A stretch of 64,000 bases of DNA from Sympetrum striolatum (lineage: Eukaryota; Arthropoda; Insecta; Odonata; Libellulidae). Positions 48,711 through 60,488 of the stretch are shown here, piece by piece (the stretch's first letter is position 1; each line of letters opens with the position of its first letter). Location of the stretch: the NCBI GenBank assembly GCA_947579665.1, contig OX388345.1, forward strand, positions 31,153,849 through 31,217,848. The letters run 5' to 3'. The translations under genes were made by a program, and so were the position numbers. A model generated the notes under the pieces. It was not told where the DNA came from. It was given only the letters and a program-made list of their open reading frames with translations, and ran no database searches.

Positions 48711-49592
48711 CAGGCAGTGAATTATGAAAGTTTATTTCTTATCCAGAAATTCTGGCAATAATAGACAGTAGCAACTTGCTTGTTCCTTCTTTAAAAAGCC
48801 AAATTAGTGGATAGAAATATTGTTAACAACTGTTACATTTCAAAGAAACACTGATACTCTGATAGTCAATTCTTCAGCCAATCTCTTGCAGAGCACAGCT
48901 TCATTCTTAGTTTTGTTGCACATCGCATATCCAATCTCAGTCTTGGGTAGAGAAGCAGCTACTTATTTTCAAGACTGCTAGATTAAGACACACAAAAAGA
49001 GAACAGCAAACAAATTTCTTTCAATTAGATTATTATCTTGATCAGCATCAGATTAACCAGTCAAATCTTTTTGACCCTTTATCAAGATTATGTATGAAAT
49101 AAGTTTAATTCAGGAGACAATTTTTCTCTTGCTGATATCTTCTCAACAAACATACAATTAGTTTTCACATCTTTTTGCTTCTTGCTTTTTATTTTTGGAA
49201 ATTGGCATATGCATAGTATCCCAAAATTTTGAAACTTCCTATGTGATATATTTGTATTAGTTGATATATCAGTAGATATTTATTCTCCAAGAATGCAGTC
49301 AATTGCACTCCCTCCATTGCCTAGCATTAAATCCAGCCTTTTACAGCATTGTTCTGACCATCTGCTGCATTATTCTATTTGCTCTCTTTCTTAGACCTTT
49401 CCTACCGCCATCTTTTCTTGAGTATCAGAATCGATAAGCTGTATTTAGGTGTTCTCAGTGTTTATGAAATTTGTGAAATTCTTAGAGCAGTACTTTCCAT
49501 AATTATCAGATCCTAACACAATATCATTGTTAAAAACATTCTGTTTGTTTTTCTTAGAAGTTATTTACAATTAAAATATATCAAAAACTTAC

Positions 49593-49786
49593 CTACTGCA
49601 GTAGGTAGAACTGCACTTACACTGCAGAAGCCATGGCTTCAGTAGTGTATAAGAATCATAATAAATTAACATTTCCTCGATGAAAGTAGTAAAATACCTC
49701 TGACCACCAAAGGTCTTTTGAAGGCCACAAAATTCTGAAAACACTATTCCAAAAATCTCATTGGATATCACAATCTTTTAAAATTA
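49593..49786 (-). pseudogene. Possible Ty1/copia integrase fragment or an exon
   Basis: Minus-strand open stretch of about 60 codons. Its middle part reads VFSEFCGLQKTFGGQRYFT followed by TFIEE. This resembles the start of the copia-type integrase core (VHSDxCGPMxTxSxGGxxYFxTFIDD), where the first acidic catalytic residue lies in the SD position; here it is SE. The similarity covers only 25-30 residues, and the flanking zinc-binding HHCC module is not seen. The frame ends exactly at a consensus splice donor (AGGTAAGT, minus strand, 49587-49594), so a genuine exon is the alternative. The upstream acceptor candidate has a poor pyrimidine tract. Confidence 0.3.
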
Positions 49787-50836
49787 TTTTGCAATATTTC
49801 CTTGTTAATTCTTATTTGTCAATCCTTTCAAATACGGCAGTCAGCCTAGGAGTTTAAAAATTACATCCATGAGTAAGTTCTTTGATCAGATGTATGCTTA
49901 TTCATTCTTCAATTCTTTTCATCTTTTGGATTGCTCATTTATATTATTTGTATTTTCCCACTGATAATTTTGGGAACAGTAGAATAGTAGTTTAAACAGT
50001 AGCCAATCCTCTCCTCAAACATTTCATATTAGATCATGAAATACTGATTCTAATCTTAATTTTTAGATAGAATTAACAGATAAGAAGGGAAAGATGTGAT
50101 TGAGTATATAGGTTATATTTTGCTTTCCCTAATAAATATTTTAACAATTATTTGAACACCTTTGTTCTCAAACACGTAACCATGGCTCCATGTCTAGAAA
50201 TCAATTCATGAAGCTCTAATATGTGTTAAGTAATGTAGCTGAACCATTAAATTAAATGAATTAAATATTTGGGTGAGCCCCAAAATCTCTCTTCATCTGT
50301 ATAAAATGGCACTGCCTCAGAACTGTTTCAACAGATCCTGTAAAACACTATTATCCAGATGATACAAAGTATCAAATACTTTTCATATGTCTGATTTCTT
50401 TCTCTGCTGTATGTATTGGTGTCAGTTGGAGGAACTTTACTTGATATCTAGTAGTCAAGTGCCTTGAAACATTGGTACATATATGTTTATATGTTCTTAG
50501 CTTCAGTTAATCTTTTGTTTAATTACATAATGGCAGTAGTTGATGGATGAATGCGATGAAATAATACCAAAATATATATTCCAGTTACTTTCTTCATTTC
50601 CACCATTTGTATAATTATTTTTTCCATACTATTTGGCCGAAATCAATGTAAGGTCATAATGGATGAATATTTCCAAACAGCAAGCATCAGTGTTATAGGG
50701 ATTAATTTAAAGATTTCATCAAACAGAAAATCTTTAAGTTGAAACAAAGATCATAAAATTTATCTGATAACTTACGTATAAGATTAAATAATAAACTTTC
50801 AATTTCAAAAACATGAAATAGGTAATAAGATTCGTT

Positions 50837-51738
50837 TAGGGGAAGGTGGGGCAGTACAGAATATCTAATTTTCTGAATTTTTTTGGGGTTAAGGAAAGTA
50901 AATGGTTATGGTATTGTGGTATGAAAATCATTATTATGATGTTAACATTGTAAAAAGTCATATATATGGTTTTGCACGTTTAGTAATTTTATATTATAAG
51001 TGGTTTTTCAAAAAAGAGTAACCATCCCCATCCCTGGGACAAAACAGGCTACTATGTTACAATAATGAGCAAATATTATGTATTTAAAATTCATATTGAA
51101 AAACTTAAAAAAATTAAAAGATAAATTATATAGAGCATGACATATGCAAGTCATTCACATAATAAACTTGTGAGGGTGGCCTCGTCATCTTCACTATTTC
51201 TTCTGGCCTGGCACACCTATTGAGCGCCTACTTAAAGCAACTGACAAATTTTATCCAGCTCTCTACTGCTAGCCAAGACAGTAAAGGCAGTCTTTGTCTT
51301 CTTCACTGTCACTAGAAAATTAAGGTTTAGTTACTCTGGAGTTACCCCAGTAGTATCTCGTTCTGCCTCACAACTACATGTTTAGGTTAACCAATTCTAT
51401 CGCCACAGTATTCTAGCTTAATAAACATTGATCATACAGAAACATAGATTACAATTCATTTAACAGAATGCTAGACATAATATCTAAGTATTCCTATTAA
51501 ATATTTCTTACAAGCATCAGAAATAGATGCCCAAAATGATACAAACAATCACTGAAAATTCAATGTAGTGTTTGGAAACACAAAGGAGCACAGGATGGAG
51601 AAAACTTCTTGCACACTATTTTGGCATGTCAATCCAATTTAATTGAGTCATTTTTCCTTATTTAAAAGTACTAATTGGGCTGAAAAACTTCAGTATCCTG
51701 TTTTGCCACACAACCCCCTACCACCCTACATTGCCCTA
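50837..51738. mobile_element. Candidate 900-bp TIR element with TA flanks
   Basis: Left end TAGGGGAAGGTGGGGCAGTA (50837-50856) and the inverse complement of 51719-51738 agree at 15 of 20 positions. TA stands at both outer edges, possibly a target duplication. Further GGGACAAAACAGG and ATCCTGTTTTGCC words form additional inverted pairs inside. No transposase frame. Non-autonomous. Confidence 0.45.
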
Positions 51739-52495
51739 TCTCTTTGGAAGTTTGCAAAATTTATTGCTTTAAGTTTTTTTAAGATTTTATAACAGAAAAT
51801 ATCATTTTGATCATCTAATCCTGACTCTAAATAAAAGAAAACAGGTCGTATGATTGAATATGGAAATTAATATTTGGTTTTCTTAACTCAATTCCTGAAG
51901 ATAAGCTCTGGCTAAAAGAGTTACATTCAATGTATTCTCCTTCATTTCTAATCAAGTTTATCATTTTAAGAAAACTAATAATAGCTATATTATTACCATT
52001 GCAAATCATTACATCCCAAGGATTTGATTTCAAGTAATTAATTACTGTGTGAAGGTGTAATAATCAAGTAAAAAATTACAGATCGTTTGGATTATTAATT
52101 TAGAAATACTGCTTGAGCTATATACATTAATTGAACTTATACAAATATTGTGATTTTGATGGGATTTACACACAATGAAATCCTTCTGGAACATATGATC
52201 ATAGCCTCATGAGCAGCATCCATTATGGAGGGGTACATGTCTGGAAATGATGCTTAAAATTCAGCATCACTCTATGGTTCTGATATAATATACCAGTTTG
52301 GATTCATTTTATGTGTTAAAAAACTGAAATAAATTCAGTATGCTTCAGTATGGTTGAAAAATGCAAATTTCTATGAGAAGAGAAACACCATACACTCTTA
52401 AATTGAAAGGAAGGTTGTCTGAAGTTGCAAATTATCAATGTTTCCATGTAGGTAGTATGTAAAATAAATGCTTAATTGTGCAACTTTACACATTT

Positions 52496-53393
52496 ACCAT
52501 ATATGCTGGCGTATTAGTCGACCTTTGAAGCCTAAAAAATCTCTCATAAACCAGGGGTCGACTTATACGCCGAACATGAAATTTAACCATTTACCACCGT
52601 GGGGTAAATTGGTGATACTGTCTGCTTAACACTTGTACACAAATTCTTGCAACTCACCACAATTATTTCTTACTGAAACTAATTTTTGGCTAATGTAATG
52701 AACGTAGATATCATATAAAAAATGTCATCACTATATACAATTGTGGCCAAAAGTATGTTATATTATGACATATTTTCATAATAAGAGTTAACTTAATAAA
52801 CCATATTCATATCTTTAAAATAAATTTGACGCATATTTATTCTTTGCAAATTATATTCATTTCTTCACATGTACTTTTATTTTACAAAACTTTAACATAT
52901 ATTTTGATGTTTTCTTTTTACAAATGAAAATCAATTAGCACATCATGGTTTGTTCTTGTATATATAATCGTTATGATTCAACTTAGCTTTAGGAGATAAT
53001 GGAAGTTGTTTTAGCAGTGTGATGATTTGATATTACCACGCTATATTACCATTATTTCTAAGATAAATTTTTAATACCATTGTGTTTCTGTTTCGTAATG
53101 CATTTTTATTTGTAAGGCCTGAGTTAAACCAACAAAACTTGTGTAATAGTTTAGTAGAGGCTAGAAGTTGACATGGCAGCTGAAAGAAACATTTCTAGCA
53201 TCTCAATCTCAAGTAGAAAATATTCCTTAAGCTATCGTAAATTTATGGATACCGTAGTTTTACTTCCCATAAAATAGATTTGGGGAAGTGGTGTTGCCTA
53301 ATATTTTGGGTTGACTTATACTCAGAAGATAAGCTAAAACCATAGATTCACCTCAAAATGTTAGGGGTCAACTTAAATGTCGGCATATACGGT
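52496..53393. mobile_element. Candidate 900-bp TIR element with GTCGAC-type ends
   Basis: Left ACCATATATGCTGGCGTATT followed by AGTCGACC, and the inverse complement of the right end ACCGTATATGCCGACATTTA followed by AGTTGACC, agree at about 22 of 28 positions. Each end also holds a second, opposed GGGGTCGACTTATAC-like word. The 12-base word ATTTACCATATA is found both at 52493 and at 53394, overlapping the left end and just outside the right end. No coding capacity. Such AGTCGACC/GGTCGACTT ends occur in MITE-like repeats of many animals. Confidence 0.55.
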
Positions 53394-55359
53394 ATTTACC
53401 ATATACAGGAGCAAAAGCTTTATTAGTAATTGAGAATGTTAATCACAAAGTTACAATATCCTTATTTTCTTTCTGTATATATTCATATATATTCAGTCAT
53501 TTAGTTTGTACTGTTTGTCTACTAACAGCTCCTGATAATGTATGCAATCACATCATGGGCATACAAGTGAGTTTTAAGAGAGAATAATTAATGATGAGAC
53601 TAGTTCGATTCCTAAGAAAATCTTATTTCTATATTTATTTGTAAATTTATTGCAATACATAGAATATGATTCCTAAACATACAGCAATTTTGAATGTAGC
53701 TCAAATATATTTCAAGTACTGTTATTTTCAATGTTGAATTTTAAGCTAAGAAAGAATCATTTATGGTAATTATATAAATGAGATTACTATGCAAGCTTCA
53801 ACATAAAATGAGGAATAGGCCTTTAAATTGTGTATGTTATCTCATATTTATCTATGAATAAAGGGCTGTAATGCCTATTTTCCTTATATGCTGCAGATAA
53901 GAGATATTTTACTATTATCATCATACCCTATCATCCTATTATCAGACCCACCATAAAAATAAATATGGTGGGTAGATTAGCAGAACTTGGAACATTCTTC
54001 TGATATAAAATATTTTCTTTCCCTTAAATCCTTTCCAAAACGATTGTCACCCAACTCAAACTTATTTTTTGCATTCTTGGTGAAGAACCAATGATTCCTT
54101 CTGTCAATTTATTTTATACTTTTATGGTTCAGTAAACAAATAATATTTTACTATGCCCTTTCTAGGTTAGTCTTAATGCCTTTTACACTTATAGTAATAT
54201 TTCCTTTTACACTTGGACTTTTTAAAATGCTTGGATCTTTTTTCAGATCAGTTTACCAATATAGGTCTGGTACAAATCAGTCAGCATCTTTACATTCTTT
54301 CTTGAGTCTAATGAATTATAGCTATATAAGCAATATCAGACTTTTTACTGATTTTTACCAAATTGTCTAAGCTGATGCAGGCAGTTAAAATTGATAAATT
54401 ATTTTCAAGTTTGATTGCTAATACAATGTCTTGAAAGTTTGATTCATAATTAAGGTTGTATTAAAAGCAAATCTTTAACAGCCAGAAGCATCAGTTTTAC
54501 TCAGATTTAACCAGGTATGTAAGTTGTATGTATCATCCTTTTAGCATGCATAGCTCAATTATTTGAATAGTCTGTATCATGGTATTTTAGCTGAGTATAG
54601 TTAGTATATAAGTAGTTAACCTATATTTTTGAATACATCTAAAATATTTTTGAATCTATACAAGCAAAGGGCTGAGGTGACTTTCCACATATGGGCATGC
54701 ACCCAGGAAAATGAATTTTTGAATCTTTTTATCCTTTCGAGATGAAAGCTCATTTGAAATACTATGACACAGTGAATATGAGAATTAAAGTAAAATGAAA
54801 ACAATAGTATATCTGCACATAATAAGTATGATTTTTACTTTAATCAAATCTTGTTAATAATATTTTTGTGTTTTGAGTATCCCTGTATTCAGCCTGTATA
54901 TGAAAAATGCATTTTCATTTTCCTCATATTTTGGATTTTTTCATTGAACATTATGCCCACTAAAATGAGAGGTAAAGACTGAATAATTTCTGAATCTAAA
55001 TCCAGGAATTGAATGAGGACCAGGAAGTAAATAAGCAAATGCTACAATGGCTTTCCCTTGCGAAGAGTATCACCCCCCTTATAAACTTGCTCATTTTTAC
55101 AATAATTTCATTAAAATCAATTCAATTTTTTGGTAACTAATATTTTTCATCTGGATCTTATTTTTTATGATACTTACTGATCACATTGTCGGACAGAACC
55201 GATACTAAGCTATCTAATTAAGATATAAAGCAAGATTACATTTGGAAAACCCAGTTAAAAACAACATATTTAGATTAATTCATATTAAAAATAAACAAAA
55301 ATTGCTGCCATCGTATAATGCAAACAATTTCTATATTCTATGATAGATATCCAAATGAA

Positions 55360-57840
55360 AATTATCAATCTTTCCTCATCATCATCATCATTGTCTATGC
55401 CTTGTCTCAGTATCCAGGAGTTCCTGTGTTCTGTCATTCTCTTGAGTTGACAGTACCCATCCACTGCCATCCTTGTCTGAATATCTTCAATATATTTCTT
55501 CCTAGCTCTTAGTATATGACCCAAGAATTTTACTTTCCTATCTTCCATGACATTTATTAATTGCCTCTTTTCTTTCACTTCCTTTAACACTTAAACATTT
55601 GTTTTCCTTTCCATCCAACTGATTTTTAATATTCTTCTTCATATCCACATTTCTGCAGATTCCTGGCAGGCTCTCTCCATCTTCCCTAAAGTCCAACTTT
55701 CGCTTCCATAAAGCAAAGTTCTCTAAAGCAAGGATTTTGCAATTGTCTTTCTTATCTCTAAATCTATGTGTTTACATGTTAAAAGATTTTCTTTGCCTTG
55801 TAAAACATGTTTTGTAAGGGTAATTCTTCTTTTTACCTCAGATAAGATTCTATCGTCATGAGTTAGTAAATAGCAAAATTTTTCACCAGTTTAATTTTGT
55901 GTTTTTTTACCTGTACAATTGTTTTTAAATTTTCCCTATTTCTGCTAAAATCATAAATTTTGTTATTGTGATGTTTATATTTAATTTATGTCTCCTTAAG
56001 GCCTTAGATAAAACTTCTGACCTTTTATTGGTTTCTTTTTCTGAGTCTGACACTATGACAATGTCAACTGCAAACCTTATACTCTGAATTCTAATCCCAT
56101 TAATTTTAGGTCCTTTTGTTTTTTGCTTCATCGTATTCATACTTTCTTCAATGTATATATTAAATAAATAGGGAGAAAGAGGGCACCCGTGTCTCACTCC
56201 TAACTTCGGCTCCATTTATTTTTATTTTGATAGAGTTTAAGTATCAATCTTCTGTCTCTCCAATCTATTCCTGCATTCTTTATAGTCTTGAACAGTATTT
56301 CCCAGTCAACCTTATCAAAAGCTTTCTCCAGGTCAATGAAGGTTTGATACACTTACCTGTTCATTTCCATGTGTCTTCCCAATAACAGCTGGAGGGCTAA
56401 TATGGCATCTCGAGTTCATCTTCCATTTCTGAATCCAAATTGCTCCTCTCCAATGTAATTATCTATTTTCTTTTTAATCCATTCTTAATTACCTGAATTA
56501 AAACTTCTGAGGCATGTGATAATAGAGAAATCGTTCTGTAATTGTTACAGCCCACTAGGTTTCCTTTCTTTGGCAGGATTATTGTTTGACTTATTATAAA
56601 GTCCTCTGGTATCACCCTTCTTTCATAAAAGTCTTTAACTAACTCGAAGAATCCCTCTTTTGCCTCATCTCCTAAGTTCTGCAGGTATATTGTCAATTCC
56701 CATAGCTTTTCCTGACTTAATGTTTTAAAATGCACTGTCAAACTCTTCTTTGGATATTGGTGGGTCTAGATTCTTTGCTTCTATTCCTTTATCTTTTCCA
56801 ATTTATCCATTTCCCTCTTTAATATCCTTAACCAGGTAGAGTTCCTCAATGTGCTATTTCTATCTATCATGTACTTTCAATGTTTATCAGTTTATTGCTT
56901 TGCTTGTCTTTAATAACTTTAGATTTGTTTCTCAGTTTATATTGGAGATATTTTATTTTTGAATAAACCCTGTCTAGTTTCACTCTCTTAGAATCTTCTT
57001 TTATGTTGTTGGCTATTTGCTTGGTCCATTTCTCTTTCTCTAACCTGCATTAATTAGTAATGTCCTTCTTTATTTTCATGTAAGCTTTAAGATTTCCTTC
57101 TTTTGTCTTTTTAACCCTCACTGTAATTAAATTTAATATTTCTTCAGTCATCCAAGGGTTCCAGTTTCCTCTTTGTCCTCTGAGGCATCCGTAATACATT
57201 TCTTTATGTTTTCCCAACCAATTCCTTCTCCTTGTTTATTAGGTCATTGGATCTTTCCTGTAGTTATTTAGCCATTGATAAATCTTTCAGTCTCTCTTTT
57301 CTTTATTTTAATATGCAGTTTAGATATGACTAATTTGTAATCGCCAACCACATCTGGGCCTGGGTAGCTATAATTAGATTTTATTGTATATTCTTATATA
57401 TATTGTATATTCTTATATAATCTTCTTCTCTTTGGAACTTCAAAGAAAGTGTTTGATGCTATCATCTCACATTGCTCACAGGACTCTACTAGTCTCTCTC
57501 CTTTTCCGTTAGTTTCACCTAGTCCAAACTCCCAGCACTCTAATATCAATATTGGTTCCAATCACAGCATTGAAATCTATCATTATGATTTTTTCTCTTT
57601 ATTCATCTTAAGAAGCTCTTTTATTTGTTCATACACATTTTATATTTCATATCCATCTGCCTTTCTGGTTGGGAAGTACAATTGTATGATTACAGTATCT
57701 GTTGGTTTGGAGTTGGTTTTCACCATCATCAGTCTATCATTTGCACGGTATGTGTTGCAAACACAATTTGCTCATTTATCCCCAAGGATATATCCGGTGC
57801 AGCAATTATCGCTAGGAATCGCTAGCATACAAAATTTATT
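55360..57840 (-). pseudogene. Decayed RTE-like LINE (endonuclease, reverse transcriptase, tail)
   Basis: Minus-strand LINE of about 2.5 kb, 5'-truncated within the endonuclease domain. In order: endonuclease pieces NDRLMMVKTNSKPTDTVII, then IQLYFPT (about 57740-57670) and MIDFNAVIG (about 57580-57555; the family has GDFNA); then RT block IPEDFIISQTIILPKKGN and NYRTISLLSHA (about 56650-56520); then an EEQFGFR-like block and EKAFDKVDW; then GVRHGCPLSPYLFNIYIEE (about 56200); then RFAVDIVIV (about 56075), where the usual catalytic pair in FADD is broken to AVD; and the tail VKFLGHILR (about 55530). The 3' end is a (GAT)n run at 55375-55396. Stops and shifts between blocks mean it is dead. The clade assignment is tentative. 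Confidence 0.85.
55375..55396 (-). repeat. GAT trinucleotide tail of the LINE
   Basis: The plus strand shows TCATCATCATCATCAT, which is (GAT)n on the LINE's sense strand directly after the coding tail. It marks the 3' terminus of the insertion. Confidence 0.8.
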
Positions 57841-57884
57841 TGAAAAGAAAGGAAAGTTGGGACACGGCTGTTAAGTAATTGAAG

Positions 57885-58015
57885 GTTTAAAATCTCCAGT
57901 AGCCGTTTTTATTGGAGTTCCTCTTCTCATTCTCCGGTATTTCGAGAAAACAAGACAGGACACCGCAGTTTTTGAGAGCACTCAATACGTATTTCGAATG
58001 CGACGCTCCCATTAA
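57885..58015 (+). mobile_element. Short dispersed element M1, copy 3
   Basis: Starts AAGGTTTAAAATCTCCAGTAGCCG and follows the 13269 copy closely through TTCCTCTTCTCATTC, GGACACCGCA, GAGAGCACTCAATACG and TATTTCGAATGCGAC. The right inverted end is absent, so the copy is truncated. It marks the right edge of the CpG-depleted domain. Confidence 0.8.
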
Positions 58016-58073
58016 AAATCAAGATGATGAATATCGTAAAGATGTACATGAAAATCCAATTTTTCTTGGGCCT

Positions 58074-58207
58074 AATAATAATAGTGGAGCAGTTAAAAGT
58101 GCTTCGACAGCTTAGGTCATTTCGCACGTGGTTTCCTACCGGGAATCGAAACCGGGACCACTTCCACCAAAGCCGAACGCGCTGCCAACATGGATATATG
58201 GGAGAGA
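58074..58207 (-). mobile_element. tRNA-derived SINE S1 copy
   Basis: On the minus strand: head CTCTCCCATATATCCATG, then GGCTTTGGTGGAAGTGGTCC, B box CGGTTTCGATTCCCGG, body ACGTGCGAAATGACCTAAGC, CGAAGCACTTTTAA and an ATTATTATT tail. Full-length match in order with the 19619 and 37833 copies. Confidence 0.8.
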
Positions 58208-58721
58208 CAATGCGAGAGGGACGAATTTTTAACTTCGTATCCCTTACATGCTTTATTTTGCGAATCACTTCCTACTGGCACAAAGCCTCGAACGCACCTA
58301 GCGCTGCCTCTGGCTCGAGCTCTTCCTCATTGGCTCCTTATTATTTTTCTAGACAAATCATTGGTACTATTCAATCACCGATTGCGAGACTACCATTCCA
58401 TTCCTAAAGAGCTCGAAAACATCATTCAAAAAGCAGCCAGAGCTAAATTCACCATATCCGGAATCCTATTTAACAAATCTCAGGCCAACATAATACAAAA
58501 CACCTGACTTATTTAACCATAATCTGGCCGATACTTACTTATATCACAACTATGTTCAGAAGCTATACAGATACAGATTCGGTACATATCGCCGTCCTAA
58601 AATTGCGCGAAATGAACAAACCCATCCTGAAATCGAGTCAGACGCTCTCCACTACCTAGTTATCTTTAAAAAGAAATTGAACTTAAAAGTACTTAAAAGA
58701 AAACCATGGATAAGACCTTGA
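58208..58721 (+). pseudogene. Unrecognised coding-like region in two frames
   Basis: One frame (within 58190-58507) includes FLDKSLVLFNHRLRDYHS and IIQKAARAKFTISG. A second frame, shifted by one base, opens at 58503 and runs to a stop at 58719-58721 through DLFNHNLADTYLYHN, LYRYRFGTYRRPKIARNEQ and LNLKVLKRKPWI. The second frame takes over just where the first ends, and its composition (basic and aromatic, with few low-complexity runs) looks protein-like. A single coding sequence with one frameshift is possible. I recognise no family. It could be a fragment of a mobile element or an old gene. Confidence 0.3.
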
Positions 58722-58782
58722 GATAGGAGCTATGAACAAAAGTATTCCGACAGGAAGTGAACGTTATTCAGTCAATAAGTCA

Positions 58783-58825
58783 GCGGCGATACGCGGAGTT
58801 GTGGCGATACTCCGCGTATCGCCAC
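58783..58825. repeat. GC-rich hairpin, 17-bp arms
   Basis: GCGGCGATACGCGGAGT and ACTCCGCGTATCGCCAC pair inversely at 16 of 17 positions around a 9-base loop. The loop itself repeats GTGGCGAT, so there are three GGCGATAC-type words. Unusually GC-rich for this window. Confidence 0.9.
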
Positions 58826-60488
58826 TAGTCCATATCTAAAGCGCGCAGTTTAGCGTCTATGTCCGCTTTTCCCTCACGAGTGGAATCATTCCCACGTTAC
58901 CGGTTATGTGCTGACTGTTACTAGCTACTTAAGTACTGCGGTTTTGTATATTTTCTATATTTGCACCTTGCTATCTTTTGAAAATATTCCAACTTGGGTA
59001 GGTAAAAACGAAACGATCTCAGGGATGTATCATTAATTTCTAGCATCTCATTAATTTTTTAATAGTAACCAGTATTGAAAAGGTAAAATTCGGATACATA
59101 AAAATCTCAATAGATTTAGTGTAAATCTGGACCAGGTCAGAAATATTTGCTTTTCGGTCCGAGCTTCAAACTGAGAAAAGCCAATAATTCTCGGGCCGGG
59201 TTCGAACTTACAAATGAACTGGCAGTGCTCGAGCTTGAATGCTAGAACCATGATGACCTCTAATTGGGAGTGCATTCTTCACCTGTATCTGTTTTGAATA
59301 TCCCCATCTATTATTTTTTCTTTATAATAACACATTACAAAAATGAAAGCATTAAATTATAATGACTCCACCGACAAAATTTATGGAAGCTTGATCCTTT
59401 ACTTACAGATATTTTTTCATTTGTCAAATGTTTATCGTTAGAGGAAGGAAATGGAGCGCAAAAATAGCAGATTCAAGAAGGAATTTTATGATGCAGGTAA
59501 AGTAAGGTTAATTCTACAAATATGATTCATAGACCATCGCTATCTATTAACAAGAAGGTACTAAAATGCTTCAGTTAAACCCAATATGACTACAAAACTC
59601 ATTATAAATTAATTCATGTAGTTTTTAAGTATTGCAAAGGATCTCAACAAGATCAATTGAATAAAAGTTATATATTTCTTAACGCAATTAGAAAGAACTA
59701 TTCTATGATTATTGCAAATAAAATATCAGCAATAATAGTAAAAATAATTAGGAAACTTTTTCTCTATTTGCAAGTTTTCAAAAGGCAACGAGGCATCAAT
59801 GACTCTGAGGAAAGTATGAAAAAATACTTATGTAAATGAAAAAGAGGCAGATGCTGAAAATCGTCCATTAAAAAAATAGCGTCTTCAAATCAAAAATATT
59901 TATAGGAAACTAAGCAATCACAACTTGAAACAATAATTGTTAAACGTTCGAGATAGAGGCAACAGCCCGTATAGGTAGATGGAACTAGAGAAGGATACTT
60001 TATGAGTTGGTACTCTTTTTTATCGCCTATATCTTCACAACATGTTTATTTAACCTTCTGTAAATAAAATAGGAGTCGATGTGCACAAATTTTCCTAATT
60101 AATTATCTTCTCTTCACGATGGCTGTAAAGCACATTCATACCTCAAGTCCAAAGCGTTGTCTTTCATATTTACCTTACCAATTGCTATTTGGAGTTGAAA
60201 CCTTACTGCTGACGTTTTTCGTGGAGTCAGCGATTTTACAAAAATAAAAACCCCGAGTTCCTTTATGAGCATAAATATAGGTCTTTTATCATTAATACCA
60301 TGAGCACTTCAATCTAATTCCTTCAGTTGAGATTATTTGTATGTATTATTTGATTTCCTTCTATCTTTGAGGACAAAAATTTGAATAAAACTTTCGGAAC
60401 TTTATTATTACTTTAAAAAAGGTCACATTATTGTTTTATCTTTATATTACATAAATAGTAGAGAAAAGATATGTCACGTCAGGAAAAT
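58826..60488. other. Stretch without recognised gene
   Basis: AT-rich after about 58950. It contains one SINE-like candidate, listed separately. Nothing else recognised. Confidence 0.5.
59180..59272 (-). mobile_element. Possible tRNA-derived SINE head
   Basis: On the minus strand, AGGTCATCATGGTTCTAGC precedes, by about 40 bases, an AAGTTCGAACCCGG B-box-like word. No acceptor stem and no second copy in the window. Weak. Confidence 0.3.

Larger units (their letters stand above)
40151..57850. other. CpG-depleted domain (about 17.7 kb)
   Basis: Counting by eye, the 1.86 kb from 40201 contain 4 CpG, while the first 0.84 kb of the window contain about 17 or more. The depletion persists to about 57.75 kb and ends at the M1 copy at 57885. 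CpG is retained mainly in inserted elements (43.6-45.8, 48.6, 52.5 kb). TG and CA words are common, as expected from methyl-CpG decay. In insects, germline methylation is concentrated in gene bodies, so this may be the intronic body of an expressed gene. I found no exon that I trust. Apart from the elements listed within it, the domain shows nothing recognisable. Confidence 0.65.

Noticed and set aside
57449..57874. 141-codon plus-strand open frame
   Set aside because: It is antisense to the endonuclease part of the minus-strand LINE, which explains the openness.
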